A stretch of 64,000 nucleotides of DNA from Tamarix chinensis (lineage: Eukaryota; Streptophyta; Magnoliopsida; Caryophyllales; Tamaricaceae), in contig CM060174.1 in the NCBI GenBank assembly GCA_030549775.1, positions 41,025,086 through 41,089,085 of the forward strand. Reading direction: 5' to 3'. The notes under the pieces were generated by a model, which was given only the letters and a program-made list of their open reading frames with translations, made no database searches and had not been told where the DNA came from. Positions 20,785 through 33,170 of the stretch are shown piece by piece. Position 1 is the first letter of the stretch. Each line of letters begins with the position of its first letter. A program made the position numbers and the translations under genes.

Positions 20785-23300
20785 GTGAAATGTAAAATTT
20801 ATTAAAAAAGAGGAATAGGAACATTCAAACAGGTCCTTCCTACCAATTCTGACATGATACGCTTCTGGATGTTGTTAGGAGGTTGTGATTTAGCTCTAAA
20901 AATTCTTTGTTTCTCTCCTTTCAAATGTGATAAATGGCGGTAGCAACTAAGGTACAAATAAATTGTTCTCTTATCCTTAGACCTCGACCACCTATAGTTG
21001 CCCAGTGAATAATGTCTTGCAAATTAGTAATATGTTGGTGAAATTCTAGCTTGAGTAAAAGAGGCAGCCAAATAGATCTAGCAAATGTGCAATTAAAGAA
21101 TAAATGAGATTGACTTTCAGCTACGCCATTGCAAATCACACAATTTTCTTCAATTTGTAAATCATAAGCTTGAAGTTTATCTAGAGTTTGAAGGCAACCC
21201 AAAACAGCAAGCCACAAGATAAAAAGAATGTCTTTTGGGGAAATAATTAGTCCACACAAAAGAGAACTCAGGATTTGTCATGGCAGGGTCTAATAATATC
21301 ATAAGTTGATGAGATAGAAAATTGTTCATGCTTGATAATATTTGACAGGTTGGGCTATTGGAGAATGATATGAGCAAGATCCTTGAGTCCCAGTAATTTC
21401 CTAAGGATCCATGATGCAGAAGTTCTCACCCTAACCTCCAGAATATCCATCCCTTTGCGATAGTATGCATAAATCTACTTTACCCACATTAGGTCTTTCT
21501 TGCCAAATTAATTTACACGTTGCAGCCCTATTCCACCAGAGAGGTTAATAAAGCCTAAACCCCCTTCTTTTTTAGGCAACCACACTAAGTCCTAGGCTAC
21601 CAGAGTAGGTTTTTGAGACATTAGAACTCCCTGACCATAAGAAGGCACGACATAGAGCATTAATTTCTATGATAACAAGTACTGGCAGAGGGAATACCAT
21701 GCTCCAATAAGTTTGTAGGCTAAAAAGGACAGACTGAATTAATTGTAGTCTTCCTGCATAGCTAAGTAAGGTAGTTTACCAATCTCTCATTCTAGAAGTG
21801 AATTTATCAATGAGTGATTGTCAATGAGTGAATGTCAATGCTGCTTAGTAATGTATCTTCCATCAAGGAGAACTCCTAGGTATTTGAAAGGCAAAACCCC
21901 TTCAGGTATATGAAAAGAATGAAAAATTTCATCCTTCAGCTTTTGAGTACACCCTCCTCCATAATATACATGACTTTTTGCTACATTCATGCTGAGGCCA
22001 GAGATGTGGGAGAAATGGATGAAAGTGTTAAGCACTGTTAAAAAAGAATCATGTGTACCATTGCAGAATAATAGGAAGACCATCAACAAACATGAGATTA
22101 ATGATTTTTAGCTTTTTGCACTTAGGGTGAGGAGAAAAAGAAGGATTGGACCATAATGTTTGGACAACACGATTTTGATACTCCATTACTAGGACAAAGA
22201 GATAGGGAGAAACAAGATCTCCCTAACTCAAAGCTCTTTTGGCAGGAAAAGGAGGGTGAAGGACACCATTAAATTTGATGGAGTAGCTAATAGTGGATAC
22301 ACAAGCCATGATGATATTTACAAAATAGGGTGGGAAATGCAGGGCAATCATAATCTTTTCAAGGAAATTCCAATAAATAGAGTCATAGGCTTTCTTCATA
22401 TCTAATTTTACCATGTTTCTAGGTGATAAATGCTGTTGATTATAACCCTTGACGAGCTTAGTAGCAAAAAGGATATTATCTGTAATAGACCCGCCTTTGA
22501 TAAAAGCTAATCGAGCTTCTCTAATCAAAGATGGCAAAACAGGTTATAGCTTGAGGGTAATAATGTAATACTCCCAAAATTCACTACTAATTTTTTTTAT
22601 TAAAATAATTTGCGGAAGCAAAATAACAAAACCGTGAATTCAGGGGATATTACCACCACACTTAGTACCAGACCGGTTCACTCCTATCGTTCCAGTATCA
22701 AGTGCTAAGGCTAAAAGAGAGGAATACAACTTACGAGAAACTCAAACATATTTAAATCAGAGTAGCGTAGTAAACAATTTATGAGAATAAAATCCATTAG
22801 TGATGGTTACAAAACAATTAATATCTTGAAACAAGAATTTAAAAGAGAAAAAGGACAACCTTAGGACTTTCTGGATAGTTCCTTACGCTCTTTTCCAAGA
22901 GTCCACTTGAATAGCACCTGAAAATGACCTACAAGGGACACTGCCCATTGAATAGACATGGGCCCCATGAATGGCACTCTTCAGTGCTACGGTACTGAGT
23001 AACCCTTTAAAACACACTTAAAAGTAGGCCCGCAATGTAACACATGATACACCACTATATATACATAACGATAGGTGTAAATATAATATTCACATCCATA
23101 CATTCACATATTTAACAAGTCAATCAGATATTAATGGTGCATACATAATATTCACTTTCGTACATTCGCATACTTAACAAGTCAATCAAATATTAATAGG
23201 TCATAATGAACAATCGATGCTTTTAGGGCCTTAAATCCATTAGTCCATCATTAATCAATCATCTCAGATTATAAATATCCATGTGAGTGCGGGAACTCCA

Positions 23301-23580
23301 CTATTATAGCCGGTGGACCGGAATACATACAGAGCAGAACGCTCCTGATCACTATTATTCTCCGGTGGATCAGTCTCCTAGGCAAAACTCTCCTGGCCAC
23401 TATTATTCGCCGGTGGACCGGTCTGGCCCCGACTCACATGGTGTTTCACTGTAAGTGATTAGTGTATTTCTCATGTCTTAGCTTCATTACGTTTGGTCTG
23501 TTGAGCACGGAATCCCCAACTATTATAGCCGGTGGACCGGAAACGCTCCTAGCCACTATTATTTGCCGGTGGACCAGTAT
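23301..23580. repeat. Repeated CCGGTGGACCGG module in LTR copy 2
   Basis: Five copies of CTATTAT followed within a few bases by CCGGTGGACCGG or a close variant occur near 23301, 23352, 23400, 23519 and 23556, separated by 40-120 bp. A diverged set of six occurs at 50795-51135 in copy 3. The core is nearly palindromic. Confidence 0.8.
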
Positions 23581-24534
23581 GGGTCCTACTTAACAATCTT
23601 CCTCTTTAAGTGATTAGTGTTTTATTCATAACTTATTCGAAAGTATTTCACCCTTGACATGCATGTCACCGACCTCTACTTCTATCCTCCCGAGAGGGCT
23701 CGTCCCATATCTTGAGACCTTTGCGTCTCTTATCGCACCCCGACATCCATTCCCCCTTACATTTACTCATAATGAAAACCCAACTCCTAAGGGTGTGGGT
23801 TAAGGCCCATCACCTTATGACATTCAAATTCTCTCACTACCACTCTCTAGGGTTTTCCCTTAAAACCCTAATTGGACCTATGTGGTCCAACCTTTCTTTT
23901 ATCGTTCCATACCTCATCTCGTTTAGATTCGGCCCAAATCCCATCACTCTACTCATCAATTATATATGTGACCGTAAAACCCTAGTTGGCCGCTCAAACC
24001 CTAACACCTTTCTTCATAAGGATCATCCCATGCAAACCCTAGAAATTTTCCATGCAAGAGTTGCATCACTCATTTATTTTATTCAAGTCCCCTTTTATTC
24101 ATCCACTCATGGATCATGGGTTATTTAGGCCATTCCTACCTACGTTAGCCAACTTACTTCCCCTTGGTTATCTTACTTTCCCATTTTTCCTTTTTCATTC
24201 TTCCATCTCACATTACCACATTAAATATCCTAGCATGCATGTTCTAGATGGTCACATCACATAACATCGTACGCACAACAAATATAATCATCATCCACAT
24301 GCCATAAGGAAGTCACATAAGCATATATTCACTCCAAGTTGCGCTATAAATGATTAATTATTAAGCACATAGTAAACAATATGGCATAAAACATGGCACA
24401 TAAGGCATGTAACCCACATATAGTTATTCTTCGCCACACCCTTACTCGATTTAGGTTACCAAGCTATCTCTCACACTTCACTCACCCTTCATAATTGTTA
24501 CACTTATTATAATTCCCATTTGGTCGGTTAGATT

Positions 24535-25195
24535 ACCGAATTACCCTTCTCTTTTGTTATAATTGCTAAATCGGCCCCTTAAGTTGAACAAATTACCAAA
24601 TTACCCTTTCACATTATCATAATTACCAATTTTCCCTTTAGTTGGTTAAATTACCAAATTGCCTTCTCCATTATCAAAATTACCAAATGATCCTTTAGTT
24701 GGTTAAATTACAGAATTGTCCTTCTCTATTATTGTAATTACCAACCTATCCTTCTCTATTATCAAAATTACCAAATTACCCTTTTTACTTATAAGTCACC
24801 ATTTTGCCCTTTACATACAAAATTACCATTTTACCCTTTTCACTTATAAATTACCATTTTGTCCTTTAATTATAAAATTACCACTTTACCTTTTAATTAC
24901 AAAATTACCATTTTACCCTTTACTTCCAAGATTACCAATTTACCCTTTTTACTTACAAATTACCATTTTGCCCTTGCCTCTAAAATTACCATTTTACCCC
25001 TCACTTCCAAAATTACCAATTTACCTTTTTCACTTACAAATTACCATTTTTCCCTTTACTTATAAAATTACCATTTTACCCTTTTACTTGCAAATTACCA
25101 TTTTACCCTTTTACTTGCAAATTACCATTATACCCTTACCTCCAAAATTACCATTTTACCCTTTCCACTTACAAATTACCATTTTGCCCCTTGTT
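24535..25195. repeat. ~27-bp minisatellite in LTR copy 2
   Basis: About 24 imperfect units of the same AAATTACCATTTTACCC repeat as in copy 1. The apparent 173-residue open frame across it is the translation of the repeat. Confidence 0.9.
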
Positions 25196-25849
25196 ACACC
25201 ACTTATATTAAATTATCGTCACTACATAAAATATTAATATTAATACCTCATTCTCATTATCCAACTCCACAACTATTGTATTTAATATAATACTCATTAG
25301 CACCCACACATATTAGGCTACATTCTTGCACAAGACATATTACTGAAATACCCCTAGGGCTCACAATAATATTAACCATGCATTATAGATCACAATAGCA
25401 TAATACAACATGGATAAATGCTTAATATTTTCATTAATAACCAAACTCTTACATTAAGCAATATTTCCGTACATAGCATATAATCTAACATGCTTCCTTT
25501 TTTATCAATCAACACAAGAACTACATATATTATATTAAACAACATATATCAAGTATAATAACATATCAAAAAGCCTAATGTGCTAACATATGTTTATCCA
25601 TGCATTTAAGTGGGGTTTAACGATTACCTTAATTCTCGTACAAACAAACCTGACCGGTATTCCGATTAAAGGTTCAAGCTTTGATTAGCAAAACCAATAC
25701 CTAAAAATAATATACATATTTATCACATTAGAAATAAGAAAACCAAAGGCAGAAGACTTTATAATACTTAATTAATCAAATACTTAACCTAAAATATTAT
25801 TATACCTTAAAATTTATTAACTAAAATGACCAAGGCATGAGCTGCGTGC

Positions 25850-27110
25850 AAAATAAAAGGAGAAAGGCTCGAAGGTGGGTGAAAGGAAGGGAAAACTAGT
25901 CTATTTTTGGGTTGGGGTTTTGGGGCTAGGAAAGAGGGCATGTGGGGGAGGATTTAAGGCAAAGGAAGGGTGCAGAGGTGGAGAGGGGGTGTAGGTGGTG
26001 CTCGAGGACATATTGCCAGTGGCCAAGGGCTGCGGTGGCTGCCAAGGTGGCTGCCAAGATGAGCCGAGATGGAGGGGGTTGAGGAGGAAGGAAAATGAAG
26101 GCCTGCAGGTGGTGATTTCGGCCAAATGGGGTGTGGGGGTGGTAGGGGAGGTTGCAGGGGTTTGTTTGGTGGCTCAGGTGGCGGTAGAGGCGGCAGAATG
26201 ACGACGGAAAGAGGTGGTGCAGGGTGGCTGCCGAGAAGGGAGAAAAAAGAGAGAAAAAGAAGAGGGGAGGAAAAAGGGGGCTGTAGGGTGGCTCAAGAGG
26301 TGGTGTGATGGTTCATGGGTAAGGTATAGGGTGGTAGGGGTGGTGCAGGTGGCTGGTGTGGCAGTGGTAGCGGCGGAACGGGGGCGGTGGAGCAAAACAG
26401 GGAGGGAGATGGGAGGAGAAGAAAGGAAGCGAAAGAAGGCCGGGGAAGGGCATGGGAGGCTCGAAAATGGTAGGATGAGGCAGGGAGGGAAGAAGGAAAA
26501 GAAGAGGAAGAGAAAAGAGGGGATAGGGGCTCGGTAGGGCGGCGACAGGGTGGTAGGGGCATAGGAATGACAGGGAGAGGGAGGGGAAAAGAAGGGTATG
26601 GGCAAGGAAAGGGAGAGGTGGTGGGCCGAGATGGGGCAGGGAAAATGGTGTGTGTGTGTGTGAGAGAGAGAGATAGGGAGATCAGTAGGGGGAGAGGGTT
26701 GTAGGTAGGGCAGTCGGAGATGGCAGAGGTGGTCGGGTATGGCGTCGGGGAAAAGGAAGAAGAAGAAAGAAAGAAGAAGGGGGTGCTACTGCGTGCAGGC
26801 TGGGTGAAGGGAAGAAAGGAGTGGGCTGGCTTGGTCGGGGAAGAAGGAAGGAAGAAAAGGAGGGTGATGGGCCGGGCGACGCATGTGAGAGAAGGAAGAA
26901 AAGAAAAAAAGGGGGGGATATGGGCCGGCGACACAGGCAGGGGAGGTAAGGAAGGAAGGAAGGGAATGGGCATGTGGCCCATGCGCGAGGGAGCAAGGCA
27001 AGCGAGGGCGTTGGCGGCCCAAGGGAAGGAAAAAAGAAAAAGAAAGAAAGGAGAAAAAGGAGAAGGAACAGGGGGAAAAAAGAAAAAGGAAAAGAAAAAT
27101 GGGACAAAAT
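25850..27110 (-). other. Strand-biased purine/pyrimidine tract in LTR copy 2
   Basis: About 1.25 kb almost free of pyrimidine runs on the plus strand, with a GT/GA microsatellite near 26649-26682. It matches 1430-2630 and parts of 52850-54900, and in sense terms resembles the CT-rich leader of an LTR. Long open frames on both strands (up to 229 residues) are Pro/Ser/Phe or Arg/Gly/Lys rich and lack domains; they are not called as genes. Confidence 0.6.
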
Positions 27111-29399
27111 AAAATAATTTAATTTAGAAAATAATAAAATGCAATATGTTTGGGTAATACATTTATTTAATAATTTAATTTAATTTAATATAATTAAATA
27201 TATGAGTTTAAAAAGGATAATTTTAGTAAAATAATGGTTTGAAAAGTTATTTAAATAAAAAGAGTATGATAAAATAGCAAAATATTTATTTTAATTTATT
27301 AAATATTTATATCTAATTTTGTATACTCAAAAATCCATAAAATAATGAAATAAAATAAATTTAAAAGCTAATTCATCTCAAATAAAAGTTATTTATTAAA
27401 TTATAGGCTTTTAAAATTTCGGGGGATTACAAATAAGAGTAGCTATAATTTTGTAGAGAGAATTGTAGCAAACAATAGGCCGATAATCACCTGGAGAAGA
27501 AGCATTTGGAATTTTGGGAATTAGGTTAAGAGTGGTAACATTCAAACCTCTAGGCATAACACTTGTGATAAAAAAAAAGGTTGATACTGCCACGTATCGA
27601 TCTGTACCAATGATATCCCATGTAGCCTTGAAAATGTGTGAATTATAACCATCAGGGCCAGGGGCTTTGCTAGAAGCTAATGAGAAAACTACATTCTTCA
27701 CTTCCTCATAAGTAACAGGTGCTAGCAGTGACAGTTATTGTGTGAATGTGATTGTGGCTCCTCTACAAAGAGTATTAGTATCAAGTGGGTAAGAATTTGA
27801 GGAAGCTAAGCCCATTAATTAGTGGTAGAAATCTTGGAACATTGAAAAAAATTTCTTGCTGATCAGTGTGTGTAATCCCTGCAGAGTCAGTCAATGAATG
27901 AATATGATTCTTCATTTTCCTCCCCTTCACAATGGCATGAAAAAAATTTGTATTATCATCCCCCAAAGTTAGCCATTGAATACGTGCCTTTTGCTTAAAG
28001 AACATTTCCTCACATTTGGCCAAGTTATTGTATTTATGGAGTAAATGTTGTTCTTGATGGTGAAGAGTATGGTTTGAGAAGTTCTTATTCGGTTTAAGTT
28101 GAACTATCCCCAACTCCTATTTTGCTTGTTGCACTCTTTTACTAATGCCACCAAATCTACTCTTATTAAACTATCTTAAGGTGTGCTTTAATTGTTTGAG
28201 TTTGATCACAATATCCAGAAGCTTATTTGTAGAGTGATCTATGTGCCAATGGGATCTTACAAGAGGTAGGAAGTCCTTATCTGTAGTCCACATATTAAAG
28301 AAATAGAAAATAAGGGGCACCTTGATGAGTATTCTGATTGATGGAAATTGTCATAGTAGAATGGTTAAAAATGAAGGGGGTAATGAAATGAGAAAAGGAA
28401 CTCTCAAATAGGTGATCCAATCGGGGTTACAAAGGACCCTATCAAGTTTACACCAAAGTCTATCATCTCCCAATTATCTGTTAGACTAGGTAAAAAATGC
28501 CCCTGTATATATTAGATAAGTGAGTTGTAATTGAGTTAAACAAATTCAGAAATCCTCCATATCTCGTGTGTGTATCTCCCCTTGACTTTTTTCACTTCTA
28601 TTTAACACTACATTAAAATATCCACATATCAACCAAGGATAATTAGTAGGATGATGGAGATGAAACCAGTTCCATAACTCCCTTCTTGATTCTCCAGCAT
28701 TTGAAGGATAAAATATGGTAAGATAGAATTGGAATTCACCTTAGAGTTCATAATTTTGCAATAGATACCCTAATTATGGGTGGATATAGGTAGGACACTC
28801 CAAAATTGTGGATCCCAAACTAACCACACATGGCCCTTATAATGAGAAGCATAATTATTGATCCAACTCCAATGAGCCATAAGTCCTTTGGTGACTTTAC
28901 TAATATTAATTTCTTTAACCCTAGTTTTAGTCAAGCCTATTAGGGTTGAAGTCCTTTCGTTACACCAGTATCTCACTACCTTTTGTTTTTGGGGGGTCAT
29001 TAAGGCCCCTAATGTTCCAAAAACCCACTGTCATGAGAAATGGATGTTAAAATTAGGCAAAGGGTGCATCATCTCTGTTCCTAGTCGACCAGTCACAAGC
29101 CTCCATTGAATATCATTCTCAATTTTAGAGGGAAAGGGATTTAAAAGATTAGATGCTTGATGACTTGTTGCTGAAGGTGGCATGCTCACAACACTCCTTG
29201 ATCTGGTTGTAATGGAAGAACCCCATATGTTAACTATTTTTGCATTCTGCTAGGAACACTCAGGCAAGATGGTAGATGTAGGTTGATCATCTTAGCTGTT
29301 TTTGGCAGGGGTAGAAGGCAAATGACTAGGTGCTGCATAACTTATAATAGGATGTTGATCTTCTATTCTTGTAGATCTCATATCATTGACCACAACCCA

Positions 29400-30224
29400 C
29401 TTCTTCTTTAGGACATTATTCTTTGAGTATTGAGGACAAAGATCAACTAAGTGACCTGGTTGATGACATAGGGAATATAAGGTTGATTTACATTCATATT
29501 CAACTCTCTGCTTAAGAATAGACCCATCACGTTTCTTGATATGGACAAACTCAGTTAGAGGTCAATGGATATCAACTTCAATCAAGACTCTTGTATAGGA
29601 TATTCTTCCCTTCATGACAATAACAGAATCCATCCCAATTGGTCTACTAATATAGCTACTTATCCTACTAATACTTTCATTTGACCAGAATGATAAAGGA
29701 AAACTAGGTAGTTTAACCCAAAGGGGGAGAAATTGGAATTCTGTCTTGTTAAAAACAAACTTTAGGTGCCATTTTTTGAGAAGTAAAGGTCTATTCATAT
29801 ATATCCAAGCACCGACATCAAATATAGCATTGCAATCTTCTTCAGAAGCAAAGGAAAACATAAATTAATCTGCATGGTTCAATGCATTCCTAACAAAGGC
29901 TTCCATTCTAGAGAAGGCAAGCCGATGACCACAAACCATACCAACTAGGATATGTTGCCAATATATAGATTCATTATTTACATCCTGTTGTCTAAATTCA
30001 GCAATCAAAACTCTTTCCTGCACATTAGGTTCTTGATAGGTCAAAGTATGCAATTGATTAGGATTTCGGTTGGTGCGAATGATTTCACTCCAAGAAACAC
30101 TAGAGGTTTTTGATTCGTGAAACTCTTTAAACAAATCTTCAGATAAATTCTTAGTGAGAGTTCGAGCTAATTGCTCCAAAGTCAAATCTCTAGGGTTTCG
30201 TGATGAAGATGGTGATTGGGGCAA
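29400..30224 (-). pseudogene. LINE ORF1 relic: DUF4283 and zinc knuckle
   Basis: The start is the ATG at 30224. A DUF4283-like RNA-binding part reads FSFASEEDCNAIFDVGAWIY, then LPLWVKLPSFPLSFW and SYTRVLIEVDIH. It is followed by a CCHC-type knuckle, CHQPGHLVDLC, near 29450. The frame is kept through most of the region but has in-frame stops at 29865-29867 and just after 29562. This is the nucleic-acid-binding ORF1 typical of plant L1 elements. Confidence 0.8.
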
Positions 30225-30420
30225 AGATTGAGGTCGCTGATTGTCAACAGAAGTCTATAACTCAGGCCCGACAGACAAATCATGGATCATATCCGGTGAG
30301 TTATGTATCAGAGACGAAGAGGCTGTTGTCTACCAAGGACTTTTCTTCTTCTTCGCCATAACCGCACGTGTAGGCTCGTTCTTCAGCCACAGAGCGTTGT
30401 GTTATTCTTTTATTTATATT

Positions 30421-31009
30421 TTTTATTAGAAAAACTAAATAATATTTATTATAATATTTATTTGTTAATAAATAAAAAATATTATAAATACTTATAATCT
30501 TAATTAATTAATTAATAGTTGTTTACTAAATATGCAATTATAATATATGTTTGTAGATATTAATATATTATTAAACTTAGCAATATTTTTCCTAATATTT
30601 TAAATTTAATTATCCAATATAAAAGCTGTTATTTTAATATTTAATTTAATAATTTCAAATGAACTAGTCATTATTATTTTAGTTTAAGAGGAATTTTAAA
30701 TAACATTAAATTTTCATTTATTTTGAATTTTATTTGAAAAAAAATTTCAAAAACACTATATAAACCAATTATTTAATAGTTCTCAAAGAAACCAACAATA
30801 GCAAAGCTAAAATACAACAACTATTGTAAAGAAATAAAATAAATACAACAACTGATAGAATAATGTCTCCTTGAAATACAACAAAATAGAGTATTAATCA
30901 TTACAAGGACCAAATTGTTGCCAGTTTTATTAAACTAAATCCCAAAATAGTTGGGTATGAGCTCTTTACTTCAAACATATTCTTCATGCTCTACAATACA
31001 GTTACAATA
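30421..31009. other. AT-rich spacer, no gene seen
   Basis: Very AT-rich sequence between the 5' side of the LINE and the Harbinger relic. No open frame or defined repeat was recognised. Terminal sequences of the flanking elements may lie here. Confidence 0.5.
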
Positions 31010-31840
31010 ATACAGCTCCTCCACATCACTTTGATCAAATTGTGACATATCCTTATGAAGTAAGTATGTATCATGTTCATCTTCAACAATTATATTATGT
31101 AATATGATATAAACACACATAATTTAATTAATGTTTGTATTTCCCTAAATCATGTTATATCTCATATAATAGTAAGTTGTGCTTTACAAAGCTCCACATG
31201 CATGCTCTGCTTCCTTTCTTACAAACTATTCGCATTAAGTAAATAGTTTGCACTTGTCATCTTGTAGATGTTGTATGGAATGGATAAAAGTAGGCTTTGG
31301 TAGATAAATATCATCAATGAGATAATAACCTAAATTATATTGGTGACCATTCATTATAAAGTCCAACTATGGATTATAACCATTGTAAATATTGTTAAAT
31401 AGAGGAGAATGACCAAGAACATTAAAGTCATTACATGTACCAGACATACCAAAGTATGCATGCCATATCTAGAGATCATATGAAGCAATAGCTTTAAGAA
31501 AAACTATTGGGTTGCCATGTTTTTGAGTATATTTACCTTGCCAAGAAAATGAGCAATTTTTCCACTACCAGTGCATACAATCAATGCTATTGATCATACC
31601 ATAAAAACCACATTGTTCATTGATATGAATCAATAGTTGGGGGTCACTATGAGTTGGCCTCCTAAAATATTCTTCTTCGAAAACATTGATCACAATTTTA
31701 GAAAATTTGGCAACACATTATATTGTTGTGGATTCTCTAAGACACATATATTCATCACAAACAACAATTTCCATTCTATACACCAATATTTGTATAGTAG
31801 TTGTGCACTTCTTTAATGGCGATAAGCCATTCATCCGCTA
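31010..31840 (-). pseudogene. PIF/Harbinger-type transposase relic
   Basis: Read on the minus strand, the translation shows the family's conserved parts in order: EEYFRRPTHSD, then GFYGMINSIDCMHW, WKNCSFSWQGKYTQKHG, IWHAYFGMSGTCNDFNVLGH, SPLFNN, NGHQYNLGYYLIDDIYLPKP, and near the end RKEAEHACGAL and ILHNIIVEDEHD. The three acidic catalytic positions appear to be kept, but stops interrupt the frame at several places (for example after CMHW and YDL), so it is dead. Terminal inverted repeats and the 3-bp target duplication were not identified. Confidence 0.8.
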
Positions 31841-32060
31841 TGTTCTAATCTTTATGTAAAATATAAAGTATGGTTACCTTGAGCTTCCACTATGTGAATA
31901 AAAATATGTCTTCTCAATCAAAATCTACAACAAAATTTATCATTAGTGTGCGTAGGAGAATCAAAAAAGTAGTCACCAGACAAGTAGTTGTACCTAAATT
32001 CACAATTACTTTTTATATAAATACACTTTTTCTTTCTTATTTGTGGTTAGATAGAACTTT

Positions 32061-32137
32061 TAACACCCAAAAAATTCCTATTAAAAGTTTTATTTTTAAT
32101 TTTTGTGGAAGCAATACTAATAAAATATTGGGTGTTA
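32061..32137 (+). mobile_element. 77-bp LTR-end miniature with 10-bp inverted ends
   Basis: TAACACCCAA at the left and TTGGGTGTTA at the right are perfect inverted repeats. The interior contains GTGGAAGC, like the GCGGAAGC near the ends of the long LTRs. It may be an internally deleted LTR or an LTR 3' end with a fortuitous start. Confidence 0.35.
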
Positions 32138-32325
32138 CGTTATATCCAACATAGAAAAGATACTTCCTATATCTAATCTATGGCTAGTGCAAGACTCAAA
32201 AGTCAATCATACATATATATCATATGTGGAAAGAACTTGATCCCATGGTGATACAACATTACAAAATAGAAAGGAGAGGACAACTATAATGAAAAATAGA
32301 GCATCAGAAGTTTAGAGAGAGAGAT
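32138..32325. other. Short spacer, nothing recognised
   Basis: AT-rich sequence between the miniature and the next LTR start. It has no gene or repeat that I can support. Confidence 0.4.
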
Positions 32326-33170
32326 TGTAATACCCTGTATATATACAAAAAAGTATTTTTATATAATTTTTAAAGAAAAAAATAAAAAATTATGAAAATA
32401 TGTTTAAAGATAAGGAACTAATAAATTGGTACAATAAATCAATTGACTGGCAATTAGTTGTGGCTTTATTTTGTTGGTTCTAATGAACCATTAAACTGAT
32501 ATGACAAAACCACTCCACTGGTTCTACTGGACTTATGATCCCTATATTGTTTTAAACTTTGAATCATTTCTAATTCTTCACCTACCTATAATAATATGTT
32601 ATGTGTCTATTAAAAATGATTTTTAGTGGGTTTTATACTCTCACTGCAAAATATTTTTAGATTTAGCGAAAATCTAACAAAATTCCCCCTCTTGTTTCCT
32701 TTTCCACTTTTTCCTTTTGATTTTGATATCCTTGTCCCTCTAGTCTGTGGCTATGATGAATATATACCTTAAAATCCAATATGCCCCCTTTATCTCTCTT
32801 TTTTAGCTAATCTAAGATCCCCTATGCAACCATGGTTACTATTCAATGCATATAAGATCTAGCTTGGATCTTGCTAGGTTTTGGTATTCTTGAAATGAAG
32901 AACAACCAAAAATAAGAGGTAGTAATGGGGGGATTAGAAGTGATAAAAATTGATTATTGTTAACCCTTTGCAATAATACTTCCAATAAAAACCTAAGGTA
33001 TTCAAGTTTCAAGATAAATCTTGTAAGATTTTTCATAGAAACTTCAAACCCTTGCACTTGAGTTTGAAGGAGAGCTCTTGGTTTTTGAGAGATAAGTGTG
33101 GAAGCTGAAGGTAAGTTGTCTTTTCATTTCATAATACGCTAATACTTATAGAAGAAGTATATGATTAAAG
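32326..33170 (+). mobile_element. Truncated Tekay-like LTR, 5' part
   Basis: Begins TGTAATACCCTG after GAGAT. It contains the CAATTGACTGG-type motifs found in the neighbouring chromovirus LTR and a pyrimidine-rich block near 32680-32720. Its 3' part is missing where the chromovirus LTR starts at 33171. Confidence 0.5.

Larger units (their letters stand above)
22564..27431 (-). mobile_element. 4,868-bp solo LTR, copy 2 of the long LTR family
   Basis: The termini are TGTAATACTCCC at 22564 and GGGGGATTACA at 27431, with exact 5-bp target duplications AATAA at 22559-22563 and 27432-27436. Removing it restores the LINE reverse-transcriptase reading IATLI followed by ITLKL. There is no primer-binding site, gag, pol or second LTR, so it is a solo LTR. 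LTR sense is taken as minus: the GGAAGC-proximal end at 22564 corresponds to 3' ends elsewhere, and the minus strand places a CT-rich leader after an AT-rich upstream part. Tekay/Del chromovirus origin is inferred from terminus style and size. Confidence 0.85.
20921..29000 (-). pseudogene. LINE ORF2 relic: endonuclease and reverse transcriptase
   Basis: Read from 29000 downward. An apurinic-type endonuclease start includes IGLTKTRVKE and the conserved WSWINNYASHYKGHVWLVWD. The linker FFKQKARIQWLTLGDDNTNFFHA is near 28000. Reverse-transcriptase motifs are SSKAPGPDGYN, GDYRPIVCYNSLYK, then across the inserted LTR SLIREARLAFIKGG and KLDMKKAYDSIYWNFL. The catalytic FADD-type box near 22080 reads FVDG. 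The zinc-finger RT region (CVICNGVAESQSHLFFNC) lies at 20921-21259. Many stops and shifts are present, so it is inactive. The LTR insertion splits it at 22564-27431. Confidence 0.85.
20785..30420 (-). mobile_element. L1-type LINE, split by a solo LTR
   Basis: Minus-strand ORF1 (DUF4283 and zinc knuckle, about 29400-30224) precedes ORF2 (endonuclease, reverse transcriptase, RT-type zinc finger, 29000 down to 20921). An A-rich end (T-run on the plus strand near 20776) marks the probable 3' terminus. The element is cut between reverse-transcriptase motifs by the LTR at 22564-27431. Both outer edges are approximate and no target duplication was established. Confidence 0.85.

Noticed and set aside
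26174..27112. Overlapping long Pro/Ser/Phe-rich and Gly/Arg/Lys-rich open frames
   Set aside because: They come from a purine-rich tract that lacks stops by composition on both strands, and they have no domain; the same holds at 1539-2640 and 54010-54522.
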